Assembly: GCA_026705445.1 (NCBI GenBank)
Contig: JAPPAR010000021.1
Location: 1-39,872 of the forward strand
Reading direction: 5' to 3'
DNA: 39,872 bases
Source: Candidatus Dadabacteria bacterium
Lineage (GTDB): Bacteria; Desulfobacterota_D; UBA1144; Nemesobacterales; Nemesobacteraceae
Position 1 is the first letter of the stretch, and every line of letters begins with the position of its first letter. Positions 16,911 to 24,832 of this stretch are shown piece by piece. The notes beneath the pieces were generated by a model. That model was not told the origin of the DNA. It ran no database searches and worked only from the letters and a program-made list of their open reading frames with translations. The translations under genes were made by a program, and so were the position numbers.

Positions 16911-17155
16911 TTTGTTTCCTCGTACAAATCGAGAGAAAGCAGAACCTTCCCGCCTGGTTGTGATTCCACTTCTATATGGCTTACTTTGTCTAACTGAAAG
17001 GGATGTATCACTCCTTCAAATTTTTTCTTATCATATTCGCAAGCGGATACCAGAAACCTGTTTTCCTTTATTTGTATCTCAAAATACAGTTTTTCCGCGG
17101 ATATCTCCGCTCGCGTTAAAAATTTGGTTTTTGAATGTTTTGCGAATTTACTCAC
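16907..17155 (-). CDS. 82-aa unknown passenger protein
   Basis: A GTG-started protein 10 nt after the methyltransferase stop. It is basic at the N-terminus (MSKFAKHSKTKF) and then shows alternating hydrophobic residues suggesting beta-strands (KLYFEIQIKENRFLVSACEY, HIEVESQPGGKVLLSLDLYE). There is one Cys, and no membrane segment or known motif. Position in the transposon operon suggests a role with the methyltransferase-HNH protein, such as a control or immunity factor, or with transposition; this is inference from neighbourhood only. Confidence 0.65.
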   Translation of the reverse strand: MSKFAKHSKTKFLTRAEISAEKLYFEIQIKENRFLVSACEYDKKKFEGVIHPFQLDKVSHIEVESQPGGKVLLSLDLYEETK

Positions 17156-17165
17156 CTTTTTAGAT

Positions 17166-18536
17166 TTATTTCCTCACTTGCGAAATCAAGTATTCTTGTG
17201 TTCTGTCGCCTTTTATCCTGTTACAGTATCCGCAAAGCAGTTGTAAATTCTCGTCTGTATCTGAACCACCTTTGCTTTTAGGTACTATGTGATCTACTTC
17301 AAAATCCTTTATTCTGTACCAGTGTCCGCAACCACTACACATTCCTTCCTGTTTACCGTACAGAATATTCTTAATATCTCTTGAACGTTTACCTCCGCGA
17401 TCGGTAGGAATGTCGGTTCGGTGGATTAACTTGAGAATGGTAAATCCCAGTTCGTTTTGCATTCTCGATTTTACAAGTTCAGCAGCTTTAGGGGATATAT
17501 CTATACCTACCCATTTACGATCTAATTTCTCAGCGGCAACACAAGTTGTGGCGCAACCACAGAAAGGATCAAGTATCATATCACCCTCATTACTTGACGC
17601 TTTAATTATCCGCTCTAGCAATTTTAATGGTTTTTGCGTTGGGTATCCGGTGCGTTCTTTTGATCGTGCCCCAAGAAGTAATTCTGTCTCAACCCATAAA
17701 TTGCCGGGTGACACACCAGCATAATATTTCATATACGATCTTCGCTCTAACCCTTCTTCTGTAACAACAATGTTACCTTTTTGATATTCTTCTTCCATTT
17801 TCTCGTATTTCATTCTCCATCCTGTTGAATATGGTGGATAATGGCCCCGAAACTCATAGCATAAGTTAGGGCGATCTCCCATAGACGGCGACCGCCAAGC
17901 TGTTGTTTTAGTGTTGTATCGGTTTCCATATTCGTCGATTTTAGGAAACATATTATTGATTTCCGATTCTGTTAAATTTTTGATTATGCGCGGATCAAAT
18001 TGGAAGTTTTTTCCTTTCGTATAAAACAACAAATGATCTACATTATTACCCCAACGTTTCGACGCGTGTTGACTCCCTTTGGCCCCTGATTCATTTCTTC
18101 TCCATACGATTTCATCTCTGAAAAATTTCCTTCCGAAAACTTCATCCATGAGCAATTTTAAGTAATGAGAAGCAGTGGGGTCACAATGAAGATAGATAGA
18201 ACCTGTAGGTTTCAAAATTCGCTTCATTTCCATAATCCTGATGGCTATGTAAATGAGATAGCTCATCATAGACTTTCCGTGTATCTCTCTTGTAGTTTCC
18301 AAGAGTTTATAAAGACCAGGATATTGACTTTCTATTTCTCCATGCCATGCCAAGTCTATATCTGATAATCCCCATGTATCTTTGAATTCCGCACCCGCGG
18401 CTTGACTACCTATAGGAGCGGCATAATCATGGTTGGAATTAAACGGTGGGTCCAGATAAATGAGATCTATACATTCATCGGCTATACCTCGCATAACTTC
18501 AAGGTTATCACGGATAAAAATGGTTCTGTTTTTCAT
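17166..18536 (-). CDS. Beta-class DNA methyltransferase fused to an HNH nuclease domain
   Basis: A 456-aa protein. The methyltransferase part has the catalytic motif IV DPPF early (residues 29-32, LIYLDPPFNSNHD), then a variable target-recognition region (about 120-290), motif X-like YPTQKPLKLLERI and the SAM-binding motif I DPFCG (323-327). This IV-then-I order defines the beta class of N6-adenine/N4-cytosine enzymes. The last 60 residues form an HNH domain: CSGC (400-403), VDHIVPKSKGG (Asp415, His416), CGYCN (435-439) and KGD. An upstream ATG at 18584 exists; I chose 18536 because the promoter in the right repeat starts RNA after 18584 and GGCGG precedes 18536. It may modify and cut DNA as a one-protein system. 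Confidence 0.9.
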   Translation of the reverse strand: MKNRTIFIRDNLEVMRGIADECIDLIYLDPPFNSNHDYAAPIGSQAAGAEFKDTWGLSDIDLAWHGEIESQYPGLYKLLETTREIHGKSMMSYLIYIAIRIMEMKRILKPTGSIYLHCDPTASHYLKLLMDEVFGRKFFRDEIVWRRNESGAKGSQHASKRWGNNVDHLLFYTKGKNFQFDPRIIKNLTESEINNMFPKIDEYGNRYNTKTTAWRSPSMGDRPNLCYEFRGHYPPYSTGWRMKYEKMEEEYQKGNIVVTEEGLERRSYMKYYAGVSPGNLWVETELLLGARSKERTGYPTQKPLKLLERIIKASSNEGDMILDPFCGCATTCVAAEKLDRKWVGIDISPKAAELVKSRMQNELGFTILKLIHRTDIPTDRGGKRSRDIKNILYGKQEGMCSGCGHWYRIKDFEVDHIVPKSKGGSDTDENLQLLCGYCNRIKGDRTQEYLISQVRK

Positions 18537-18570
18537 TTTTCCGCCTTGTACTAAATTGACAGACGGAATT

Positions 18571-18600
18571 ATTTTATCAAACATGGTTGTATTTTGTCAA
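18571..18600 (-). promoter_or_regulatory. Passenger-operon promoter, -35 inside the right terminal repeat
   Basis: On the minus strand TTGACA (18600-18595), an 18-nt spacer and TAAAAT (18576-18571) form a promoter whose -35 is part of the terminal repeat. The predicted start near 18564 leaves a leader of about 28 nt with GGCGG before the methyltransferase ATG at 18536. Confidence 0.65.
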
Positions 18601-18618
18601 GTAAAGTTTATAATTCCC
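18590..18618 (-). repeat. Right terminal inverted repeat
   Basis: Read on the minus strand it begins GGGAATTATAAA and ends TTACTTGACAAAATA. It is 27/29 identical to the left repeat at 15811-15839. Confidence 0.93.
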
Positions 18619-18626
18619 AAACTTTT
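18619..18626. repeat. Right target-site duplication of the transposon
   Basis: AAACTTTT, identical to 15803-15810 and directly adjoining the right end of the element. Confidence 0.92.
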
Positions 18627-18745
18627 TTATATTTTAAAGGGTTCTGCCATTGTCAAACGTGATAAATACCCTATCTTTCATTGAACCGGTTTTTAAATTT
18701 CCTTGCTAAAAACAAAACCGGAACGGAAAATCCCGGGAAAACGCC

Positions 18746-19912
18746 ATGAAGCTGAACAGATACGAACTTCGCTCCGTTCTAGTAATAGGAACAATAATTG
18801 CACTTAGGCTTCTAGGAATATTCCTGATAATTCCCGTTTTCAGCATATACGCCGTAAACTACGAGGGAGCAACCCTCTCCTCCGCCGGAGTCGCATTCGG
18901 AATATACGCCCTTACCCAGAGCCTGCTGCAGATACCTTTCGGCATGGCAAGCGACAGATTCGGAAGAAAGCCGGTAATAGTAGTAGGACTTCTGATCTTT
19001 TGCGTTGGAAGCGTTCTCTGCGCTTTTGCAGACACCATCTGGGAGCTAATAATAACCAGAGCGATTCAGGGAAGCGGTGCTATAGGCGCAGTTGCCATAG
19101 CTATTCTCGGAGACTGCACAAGAAACGAGGTAAGGGCCCAGTCTTTTATGCTGACTGGAATAATAATCGGAACGGCGTTTATAACTTCGCTCATAGTCGG
19201 TCCAGTACTCGCAGGGAAATTCGGTTTTGAAAGTCTTTTCTTCATCCTCGCAGCCCTAGGATTAGTTGCGGTGCTCGTTACTCTTTTCATGTTCCCGGAA
19301 CTTCCAAAGAAAAAAACAAGGGACAGAAAAGAAATTCTTCTCAAACTCAGGGAACCGGAAGTGAGAAGAATTCTTTCCTCAACCTTCATAACATCCATCT
19401 GTCTTAACCTTATCTTGTTCATCTATCCTCTGGACTGGAAAAATATCGGTACCGGCCCCCAAGATCTGTGGTTCGTCTACCTAGTAATACTCGCCCCCAG
19501 TGCGCTCCTGGCTAACGCCTACATCAGGATTTCAGAAACGAGAAAGAAATTGAAACAGGCAACTAGGTTCGGGCTTTTCTTTTTAGTAGCCGCCTTTTTA
19601 ATCTATCTGCTCCGAGCATCTGACAGTATCACACTCTACCTCGCGGGGGCGGTCTTTTTTCTTGGATACTCCATATTTCAGTCCATACTACCTGCGTTTG
19701 TTACGCAAAGAGTCTCCTCGGAGAACAGGGGTGTGCTCTCCGGTTTTTTCAACCTGGCAAACTTCATGGGAGCCTGCGTGGGGGGAATGTCCGCCGGTAT
19801 ACTCTATGAGACACACCAGTCTTTACCCCTGATATTCGGACTTTTGTTCTTGATACTGTGGAGCTTTGTCGGGCTTCCCGGACCACCGCTGGAACAAGCA
19901 GAAAAAGAATGA
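18746..19912 (+). CDS. Major facilitator superfamily transporter
   Basis: A 388-aa inner-membrane transporter with about 12 hydrophobic segments. The MFS motif A between segments 2 and 3 is clear (GMASDRFGRKPVIV), and a conserved ITRAIQGSGAIGAVAIA segment follows (motif B-like). The C-terminal half contains FVTQRVSSENRGVLSGFFNLANF, as in YajR/drug-efflux-type MFS proteins. The substrate is unknown. There is only a weak ribosome site (GGGA) before the ATG. The transposon lies 119 nt upstream, so its insertion may have altered expression. The stop overlaps the next gene by 4 nt. Confidence 0.85.
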   Translation: MKLNRYELRSVLVIGTIIALRLLGIFLIIPVFSIYAVNYEGATLSSAGVAFGIYALTQSLLQIPFGMASDRFGRKPVIVVGLLIFCVGSVLCAFADTIWELIITRAIQGSGAIGAVAIAILGDCTRNEVRAQSFMLTGIIIGTAFITSLIVGPVLAGKFGFESLFFILAALGLVAVLVTLFMFPELPKKKTRDRKEILLKLREPEVRRILSSTFITSICLNLILFIYPLDWKNIGTGPQDLWFVYLVILAPSALLANAYIRISETRKKLKQATRFGLFFLVAAFLIYLLRASDSITLYLAGAVFFLGYSIFQSILPAFVTQRVSSENRGVLSGFFNLANFMGACVGGMSAGILYETHQSLPLIFGLLFLILWSFVGLPGPPLEQAEKE

Positions 19913-20376
19913 AGATATATACGCTCAAGAGAACAGAATTCCTGCCGGTTCCGATTGAAACAGCTTGGGATTTTTTCTCCAACCCGAACAATCTTCCCAA
20001 GATAACTTCCTCGGGACTCAACCTGCGGATAACATCTGAGGCAGAAGAAAAAATATATCCCGGCATGATAATCACTTACACCGTGACACCCATCCCTTTT
20101 TTCACAAGCACCTGGACAACGGAAATAACTCAGGTCGATCCACCGCACTATTTCGTTGACGAGCAGCGATTCGGGCCCTACAAGTTCTGGCACCATAAGC
20201 ATTTTTTTGCACAGGCCGGGGAGCAGACGCAGGTCCGGGACCTCGTTCACTACTCCCTACCGTTTGACCCGATCGGAAGATTGGCAAATCCGCTTCTGGT
20301 AAGCAGGAAACTGGATTCCATATTCAATTACAGAAGCGCGTGCCTTAGAAAATTGTTTGGAAATCGAGAGGAATAG
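19909..20376 (+). CDS. SRPBCC-fold (START/cyclase-like) ligand-binding protein
   Basis: A 155-aa helix-grip protein. Members bind hydrophobic ligands or act on them. Family features are the N-terminal KRTEFLPVPIETAWDFFSNP, the TSSGLNLRIT strand, FFTSTWTTEITQVDPPHYFVDEQ, GPYKFWHHKHFF, and the C-terminal amphipathic helix SRKLDSIFNYRSACLRKLF. The ATG overlaps the MFS stop (ATGA), so the two are co-translated. Domains of this type occur fused to TIGR01777 epimerase-like proteins, and a stand-alone TIGR01777 gene lies 2.5 kb away. The ligand is unknown. Confidence 0.8.
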   Translation: MKIYTLKRTEFLPVPIETAWDFFSNPNNLPKITSSGLNLRITSEAEEKIYPGMIITYTVTPIPFFTSTWTTEITQVDPPHYFVDEQRFGPYKFWHHKHFFAQAGEQTQVRDLVHYSLPFDPIGRLANPLLVSRKLDSIFNYRSACLRKLFGNREE

Positions 20377-20401
20377 CTTAAACTTTCCCCGCTACAGTAT
20401 C

Positions 20402-20442
20402 AGCTTGATGTGTAATATAACGCAAGGTATATTGAGCAAGCT
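20402..20442. repeat. Nested hairpin in the gap before metF
   Basis: AGCTTG and CAAGCT enclose AATATA and TATATT, giving an interrupted hairpin of two 6-bp stems. It follows the SRPBCC stop by 25 nt, but no T-run follows, so it is not a classic terminator. The rest of the 220-nt gap (20377-20596) shows no gene that I can support. Confidence 0.35.
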
Positions 20443-20596
20443 AGATTTACATGTAAGAGGACACGGAATTCCACGAGGTAGATTATGTCCGTGGGCTTGA
20501 CCCGGCTATTTTGATTACAGCACTTTTGGACTTCGAAAACCCGTTGGAAATTGAAAGAAAGACCACCTTGCAAACTCTGGTTCTCGAGGAAAAACC

Positions 20597-21475
20597 GTGA
20601 ATTTTTCTGAATACAAAAACAAAAAAAGGGATACTCCTCTTATATCTTTTGAGGTCTTTCCTCCGAAAGACGATCCTGAATTCGAAAAACTCAAAGATAC
20701 TCTTGCGAGACTCGCCGAACTTTCGCCCGCCATAATAACGGTAACACATGGTGCCATGGGAAAGGGGCGGAAAAGAACGGCTGAAGTTGCCTCCTACATA
20801 AAAAACGTTATAGGGATGGAGAGCGCCTGTCACCTGACCTGCATAGGATATTCCGAAAAGGAAATAGATCTGATGCTCGAGCAGATTGAACAGGAGAAAA
20901 TACGCAACATAGTGGCCCTCAGGGGAGATATTCCGAAGGAAAATGGCGAGAAACTGCTGTCCGAGGGGGCTTTCCAGCACGCAAATCAGCTCGTGGAACA
21001 CATAAGAAAATACGAAAAAGAAAAACCGCAGCGGTTTTCCATAGCAGTCGCCGGTTATCCGGAAAAACATATCGAATCCCCAAGTTTTGAGGAGGACATA
21101 TCCAATCTCAAGAAAAAGGTGGATGCCGGAGCCGATATCATAATTACTCAGCTCTTTTTCGATAACCGTTACTATTTTGATTATGTCGACAGAGTAAGGG
21201 CAGCAGGAATAGACCTTCCCGTAATCCCGGGTCTTATGCCCGTGCTTTCATCGAAACAGGTGATAAGAATATCGTCTCTTTGCGGAACGGAGATACCTGA
21301 AACCCTGAGAAAGAAACTGGAAGATGCGGGAGACGATAACCGCAAGGCGGTGGAAGTGGGAATCGCACAGTGCAGAGACCAGGTAAGGGAACTTATCGCC
21401 GAAAAAGTACCTGGAATTCATTTCTATGTTCTCAACAGAACCTCCCACATAGAAAGGATTCTGGAATCCGTCTGA
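20597..21475 (+). CDS. metF: Methylenetetrahydrofolate reductase
   Basis: Reduces 5,10-methylene-THF to 5-methyl-THF, the methyl donor for methionine synthesis, using FAD. The 292-aa TIM barrel shows the family marks: ISFEVFPPKD with its catalytic Glu at the N-terminus, ITVTHGAMG, the folate/FAD region IVALRGDIPKE, and GADIIITQLFFDN. The start is GTG with CGAGGA about 7 nt upstream. The stop shares one base with the ubiE start (TGATG), so the two are coupled. It is of the short bacterial type lacking the regulatory domain. Confidence 0.94.
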   Translation: MNFSEYKNKKRDTPLISFEVFPPKDDPEFEKLKDTLARLAELSPAIITVTHGAMGKGRKRTAEVASYIKNVIGMESACHLTCIGYSEKEIDLMLEQIEQEKIRNIVALRGDIPKENGEKLLSEGAFQHANQLVEHIRKYEKEKPQRFSIAVAGYPEKHIESPSFEEDISNLKKKVDAGADIIITQLFFDNRYYFDYVDRVRAAGIDLPVIPGLMPVLSSKQVIRISSLCGTEIPETLRKKLEDAGDDNRKAVEVGIAQCRDQVRELIAEKVPGIHFYVLNRTSHIERILESV

Positions 21476-22152
21476 TGCCTGAAACAAGGAAAATTTTCGA
21501 TGAAGTGGCGAGTCACTACGACTGGCTAAACACTCTGTTCAGCCTTGGAATTCACAAACTCTGGAGAAAGAAGCTCGCAGAAGAGTTGCACGACGTCGAG
21601 CACAATCTGGACATAGCAACCGGGACGGCAGAAGTTGCGATTGAAATCGCAAAAAAATACCCCGCAACCAAAACGGTCGGGATTGATCCCAGCATGAACA
21701 TGCTCCGGATAGCAAAAAAGAAAATTAAGGACCTTGATTTAAGGGGCAAAATAGCCCTTGTATCGGCCGTGGCTGAAAATCTCCCCTTTGCGGAAAAACA
21801 GTTTAACTCCGTCACCATAGCATTCGGTATAAGAAACACAGTAGATTACGAACTTTCCCTGAGAGAGATGAGAAGGGTCCTAAAGGAAAACGGAAAACTC
21901 TTCATACTTGAATTTGCGATTCCGAAAAACCCCGTTTTCAAACCCATATACATGTTTTACTTCAGAGTCTTGATGCCTCTTGTCGGAAGCATCTACGGCA
22001 GGGGCAAGGAATACAGATATCTTGCTGAATCCGCCGCCGCATTTCCTCAAAGAAAGAATTTCATAAGCCATCTTGAAAACGCGGGATTTCGGGATTGCCA
22101 ATACTCGGAACTCACTATGGGAGTAGTAGCGCTCTATCGCGCAACCAGATAA
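21475..22152 (+). CDS. ubiE: Demethylmenaquinone/ubiquinone C-methyltransferase
   Basis: A 226-aa SAM-dependent enzyme that C-methylates the quinone ring in menaquinone or ubiquinone synthesis. Motif I is DIATGTAEVAIEIA. The C-terminal signature (EYRYLAESAAAFPQRKNF, then an ALYRA end) is that of UbiE/MenG. The ATG is embedded in the metF stop; an open frame extends upstream into metF but lacks a good start. Whether it serves ubi- or menaquinone cannot be told here. Pairing with metF links it to methyl-group supply, though that may be chance. Confidence 0.9.
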   Translation: MPETRKIFDEVASHYDWLNTLFSLGIHKLWRKKLAEELHDVEHNLDIATGTAEVAIEIAKKYPATKTVGIDPSMNMLRIAKKKIKDLDLRGKIALVSAVAENLPFAEKQFNSVTIAFGIRNTVDYELSLREMRRVLKENGKLFILEFAIPKNPVFKPIYMFYFRVLMPLVGSIYGRGKEYRYLAESAAAFPQRKNFISHLENAGFRDCQYSELTMGVVALYRATR

Positions 22153-22182
22153 TCAGGAGCTATCGATTCTTCTTTCCGCGGA

Positions 22183-22827
22183 CTATGGGTAAAGCCTGTC
22201 TATACTCCAGCCACCATCTGGGGAAGGAATATATCTGAAACGATCGTGAAGCCTGTTCTTTCTTCCCTGCCAGAACTCAAAGCGCACTGGACTCACTACG
22301 TATCCTTTCCAGAATTCAGGCCGCGCTATACTTTTTCCTTTCCGTTCAGACCGGAACTGGTCGTATTGCTCCTCAAGCAGTTGCCTGCTTGCAACAACCT
22401 CACTCTGCTTCGAAACACATGCTCCTATCCGGCTTTGGCGAGGTCTAGACGTAAAATATTCATCGGCTTCCCGTTCTGGCAGAAGTGAGACTTCGCCGTC
22501 TATCTTCACCTGTCTTTCAAATTCAGACCACCAGAAGCAAAGCGAAGCGACCGGATTCTCAGCTACATCTCGTCCCTTACGACTAAGAGAATTTGAATAG
22601 AAGGAAAAACCCCTTTCGTCATAACCCTTGAGAAGCACCACTCTTGAGGACGGAACGCCATCCGCTCCTACCGTAGAAAGAATAAAAGCGTTTGGAAAAT
22701 CGATTTCCGCTTTAAGAACCTCTCCATACCAGAGGTCAAACTGAACAAACGGGTTTTCGTCAAGATCTTTTCTTTCAAGTTTCAATTTCAGGTACTGGCG
22801 TGAATGGAACTTATTTTTCTTCGACAT
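22183..22827 (-). CDS. pdxH: Pyridoxamine 5'-phosphate oxidase
   Basis: An FMN enzyme that makes pyridoxal phosphate from PNP/PMP. The 214-aa length fits. Characteristic segments are ILSTVGADGVPSSRVVLLKG, FSFYSNSLSRKG (FMN phosphate contact), LCFWWSEFERQVKIDG, and the C-terminal RFEFWQGRKNRLHDRFRY. The ATG lies 1 nt after the stop of the TIGR01777 gene, so they form an operon. It converges on ubiE with 30 nt between stops. Confidence 0.94.
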   Translation of the reverse strand: MSKKNKFHSRQYLKLKLERKDLDENPFVQFDLWYGEVLKAEIDFPNAFILSTVGADGVPSSRVVLLKGYDERGFSFYSNSLSRKGRDVAENPVASLCFWWSEFERQVKIDGEVSLLPEREADEYFTSRPRQSRIGACVSKQSEVVASRQLLEEQYDQFRSERKGKSIARPEFWKGYVVSPVRFEFWQGRKNRLHDRFRYIPSPDGGWSIDRLYP

Positions 22828-22828
22828 T

Positions 22829-23725
22829 TTATCTCAGAACAACATCCTCAAGTGCGCAACCCAGATCTTCGTGCAAAAACTCGTAACCGGAGGAAAGAAG
22901 TTTCTCAGGAAAAACCTTGCAGCCAGCAAGCATCGTGGAGCGGCCCATCTCTCCGAACAAAAGCCTTACGGCAAATGCGGGAGTTGAAAACCATGCGGGT
23001 CTTCGTAGAACTGACGCAAGCGTGGCGGTAAACTGCCTGTTAGTCACCGGATTTGGAGATACCACATTAACGGGACCGGTTACCTCTCCCCGCTCCAGCA
23101 GATAAATAATTATCCGCGAAAGGTCTTCTATCGATATCCAGCTTAGGTACTGATCGCCACTTCCAATAACTCCCCCCAGACCCATTTTAAAAAGAGGCAG
23201 CAAAGAACTCAATATGCCTCCTTGGGGACTTAGTACGACGCCTAAGCGCAGGTTTATGACTCTTGCTCCAAGGTCAGAGGCCCTTTGAGCCTCATTCTCC
23301 CATTCGCAGCAAACATCAGGAAGAAACCCAGAGCCAGCCACGGAACGCTCAGTAAGTCCTTCTTCCCCCCTGTCCCCATAGTAACCGATTGCCGAAGCAC
23401 AGATAAGGGTTTTGGGAGGATGTTGAAGCGCAGAGAAAAGACTCACCAAGTACCGGGTACTGTGCACCCTGCTCTGCCGTATCGAATTCTTTTTCTCTTC
23501 AGTCCATCTGCACACTATATTCTCCCCTGAGAGATGAACAACTGCGTCAAAACCCTCAAGCAAAGATGGATCTTCGATATAGCCCTCCTTTGGATTCCAG
23601 AAAATCAGATTCTCTCCTTCCACCTGCGACCTTACAAGACGCCAGACCTCATAGGAATCCGAGGGAATGGAATTAAGAAGATGGGTTCCCACGGTTCCGG
23701 TCGATCCTGAAACAAGTATTTTCAT
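22829..23725 (-). CDS. TIGR01777 family epimerase-like SDR protein (YfcH type)
   Basis: A 298-aa extended short-chain dehydrogenase of the TIGR01777 group. The nucleotide-binding Rossmann motif GSTGTVGTHLL opens the protein. FDAVVHLSGENI, the SAIGYYGDRGEE segment with its active-site Tyr, and the C-terminal LLSSGYEFLHEDLGCAL (a family end pattern) are present. The biochemical role of the family is not settled. A TAGGAAA site precedes the ATG. It lies 24 nt after the flavin oxidoreductase and 1 nt before pdxH. Confidence 0.9.
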   Translation of the reverse strand: MKILVSGSTGTVGTHLLNSIPSDSYEVWRLVRSQVEGENLIFWNPKEGYIEDPSLLEGFDAVVHLSGENIVCRWTEEKKNSIRQSRVHSTRYLVSLFSALQHPPKTLICASAIGYYGDRGEEGLTERSVAGSGFLPDVCCEWENEAQRASDLGARVINLRLGVVLSPQGGILSSLLPLFKMGLGGVIGSGDQYLSWISIEDLSRIIIYLLERGEVTGPVNVVSPNPVTNRQFTATLASVLRRPAWFSTPAFAVRLLFGEMGRSTMLAGCKVFPEKLLSSGYEFLHEDLGCALEDVVLR

Positions 23726-23749
23726 TTTCCTAGCTAAAAAACCCGGGTC

Positions 23750-24763
23750 TCACGAGGCAAAGGCCTCGATCAATCGCTCCTGGTACTCCCTTACCTCCCT
23801 GAAGTCAAGAAAATAATGAGGGGCACTGAGTACAGGAAGGTCTATATATTTCCTGTACTCCTCCACTCTCTCCCTGCAATGTTCCGCATCCCCCACAACG
23901 GCAAACGCTTCAACCATTTCATCACTGACACCTTTTATCATCGCACGGATATCTTTTCTACGAAAAGCATCCCTTATCCCTTTAACCTCATCCGTAAAAC
24001 CGTGAAGCCTGAAAGGAGGATCATAGGCTTTTACCGTAGCGTAAAAGGCTATGGTCGCCCGAGCGGCTTCTCTCGCCCTCTCCCAGTCATGGGAAACGGC
24101 ACAGGTAATAATCGAGCATTTCGTAAAATCTCCGTTTTTTCCACTTTTCTCAAGCCTTTCTTCAAGCGAAGGTGAAACTACCCTTTTTATATATTCAAGC
24201 GAACAGACTACATGTCCCATGTAACCGTCCGCGATTTCGGCAGCAGCACCAACCATGTTGCTTCCTATACCGGCCACGAATATAGGTATGTTTTGTCTGA
24301 TAGGTTCAAAAGCCCTTTTGTAACCCCTTGTGTTTACTCTGTAGAACTGCCCTTCGAAAACAATATCATTGCCTGTATGAGCCTCGGACAGAATTTCCCT
24401 TATTAACCCAACGCATTCCCTTATCCTCGCAACCGGCCTGTCTCCATAGAAAACACCGTGGAAATTCTCGTTCGTTCTCTTTGCCCCGGTACCAAGACCC
24501 AGTATCAACCTCCCCGAACTAATTTCGTCAAGATCAAGAGAAGTAATGGAAGTAACCAGCGGGCTTCTCACAAAGGCAAGAGCAACTGCGGTGCCGAGCT
24601 TTATTTCAGAGGTGACTGGAGCAATTGCAGAGAGCTGCTGAAAAGGGGTCCTGTAAAGTTCCGTAGCCCAGACAGAGTGGAAATTCGCTTTCTCCGCAGC
24701 AACAGCTAGATCCTTGAGTTCTTCAATTGATCTTGCATCAAGTATAAACCCGACTCTTTTCAT
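23750..24763 (-). CDS. LLM-class (luciferase-like) flavin-dependent oxidoreductase
   Basis: A 337-aa TIM-barrel flavoprotein of the bacterial-luciferase superfamily. It has the beta-strand 1 pattern VGFILDARSIEELKDLA, SVWATELYR, IKLGTAVALAFVRSPLVTS, GRLILGLGTGAKR and a PIFVAGIGSNMVGAAAEIADG segment typical of F420- or FMN-using members. Cofactor and substrate cannot be decided from sequence alone. The ATG has no Shine-Dalgarno but lies 7 nt after a TATAAT, so the mRNA should be leaderless. It heads a three-gene operon with the TIGR01777 gene and pdxH. Confidence 0.85.
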   Translation of the reverse strand: MKRVGFILDARSIEELKDLAVAAEKANFHSVWATELYRTPFQQLSAIAPVTSEIKLGTAVALAFVRSPLVTSITSLDLDEISSGRLILGLGTGAKRTNENFHGVFYGDRPVARIRECVGLIREILSEAHTGNDIVFEGQFYRVNTRGYKRAFEPIRQNIPIFVAGIGSNMVGAAAEIADGYMGHVVCSLEYIKRVVSPSLEERLEKSGKNGDFTKCSIITCAVSHDWERAREAARATIAFYATVKAYDPPFRLHGFTDEVKGIRDAFRRKDIRAMIKGVSDEMVEAFAVVGDAEHCRERVEEYRKYIDLPVLSAPHYFLDFREVREYQERLIEAFAS

Positions 24764-24770
24764 CAGGTCT

Positions 24771-24776
24771 ATTATA
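24771..24776 (-). promoter_or_regulatory. -10 box of the LLM oxidoreductase operon
   Basis: TATAAT on the minus strand ends 7 nt before the ATG at 24763, so RNA would begin within 1 nt of the start codon. It lies just downstream of the rplQ terminator candidate. Confidence 0.5.
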
Positions 24777-24793
24777 AATAATAGGGAAGACGG

Positions 24794-24819
24794 AAAAAAC
24801 CCGCCAGGTATGTACGGGG
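24794..24819 (-). terminator. Candidate intrinsic terminator after rplQ
   Basis: On the minus strand a short CCCG...CGGG stem with an 11-nt loop is followed by six T. It stands 14 nt past the rplQ stop and would end the ribosomal operon. The stem is only 4 bp, so the call is moderate. Confidence 0.45.
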
Positions 24820-24832
24820 AAAAAAGAAGGAA

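Larger units (their letters stand above)
15811..18618. mobile_element. IS1595-type transposon carrying a methyltransferase-HNH gene set
   Basis: A complete 2,808-bp element starting GGG and ending CCC, with 29-bp inverted ends (27/29 identical) and a perfect 8-bp target duplication. It contains a transposase (+) and, in the opposite direction, a DNA methyltransferase-HNH fusion, an 82-aa gene and a 60-aa ORF. The transposase domain, end structure and duplication length agree with the IS1595 family, in which passenger genes are known. Perfect duplication and intact genes argue for a recent insertion. It separates alr from the MFS gene, which diverge. Confidence 0.93.
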
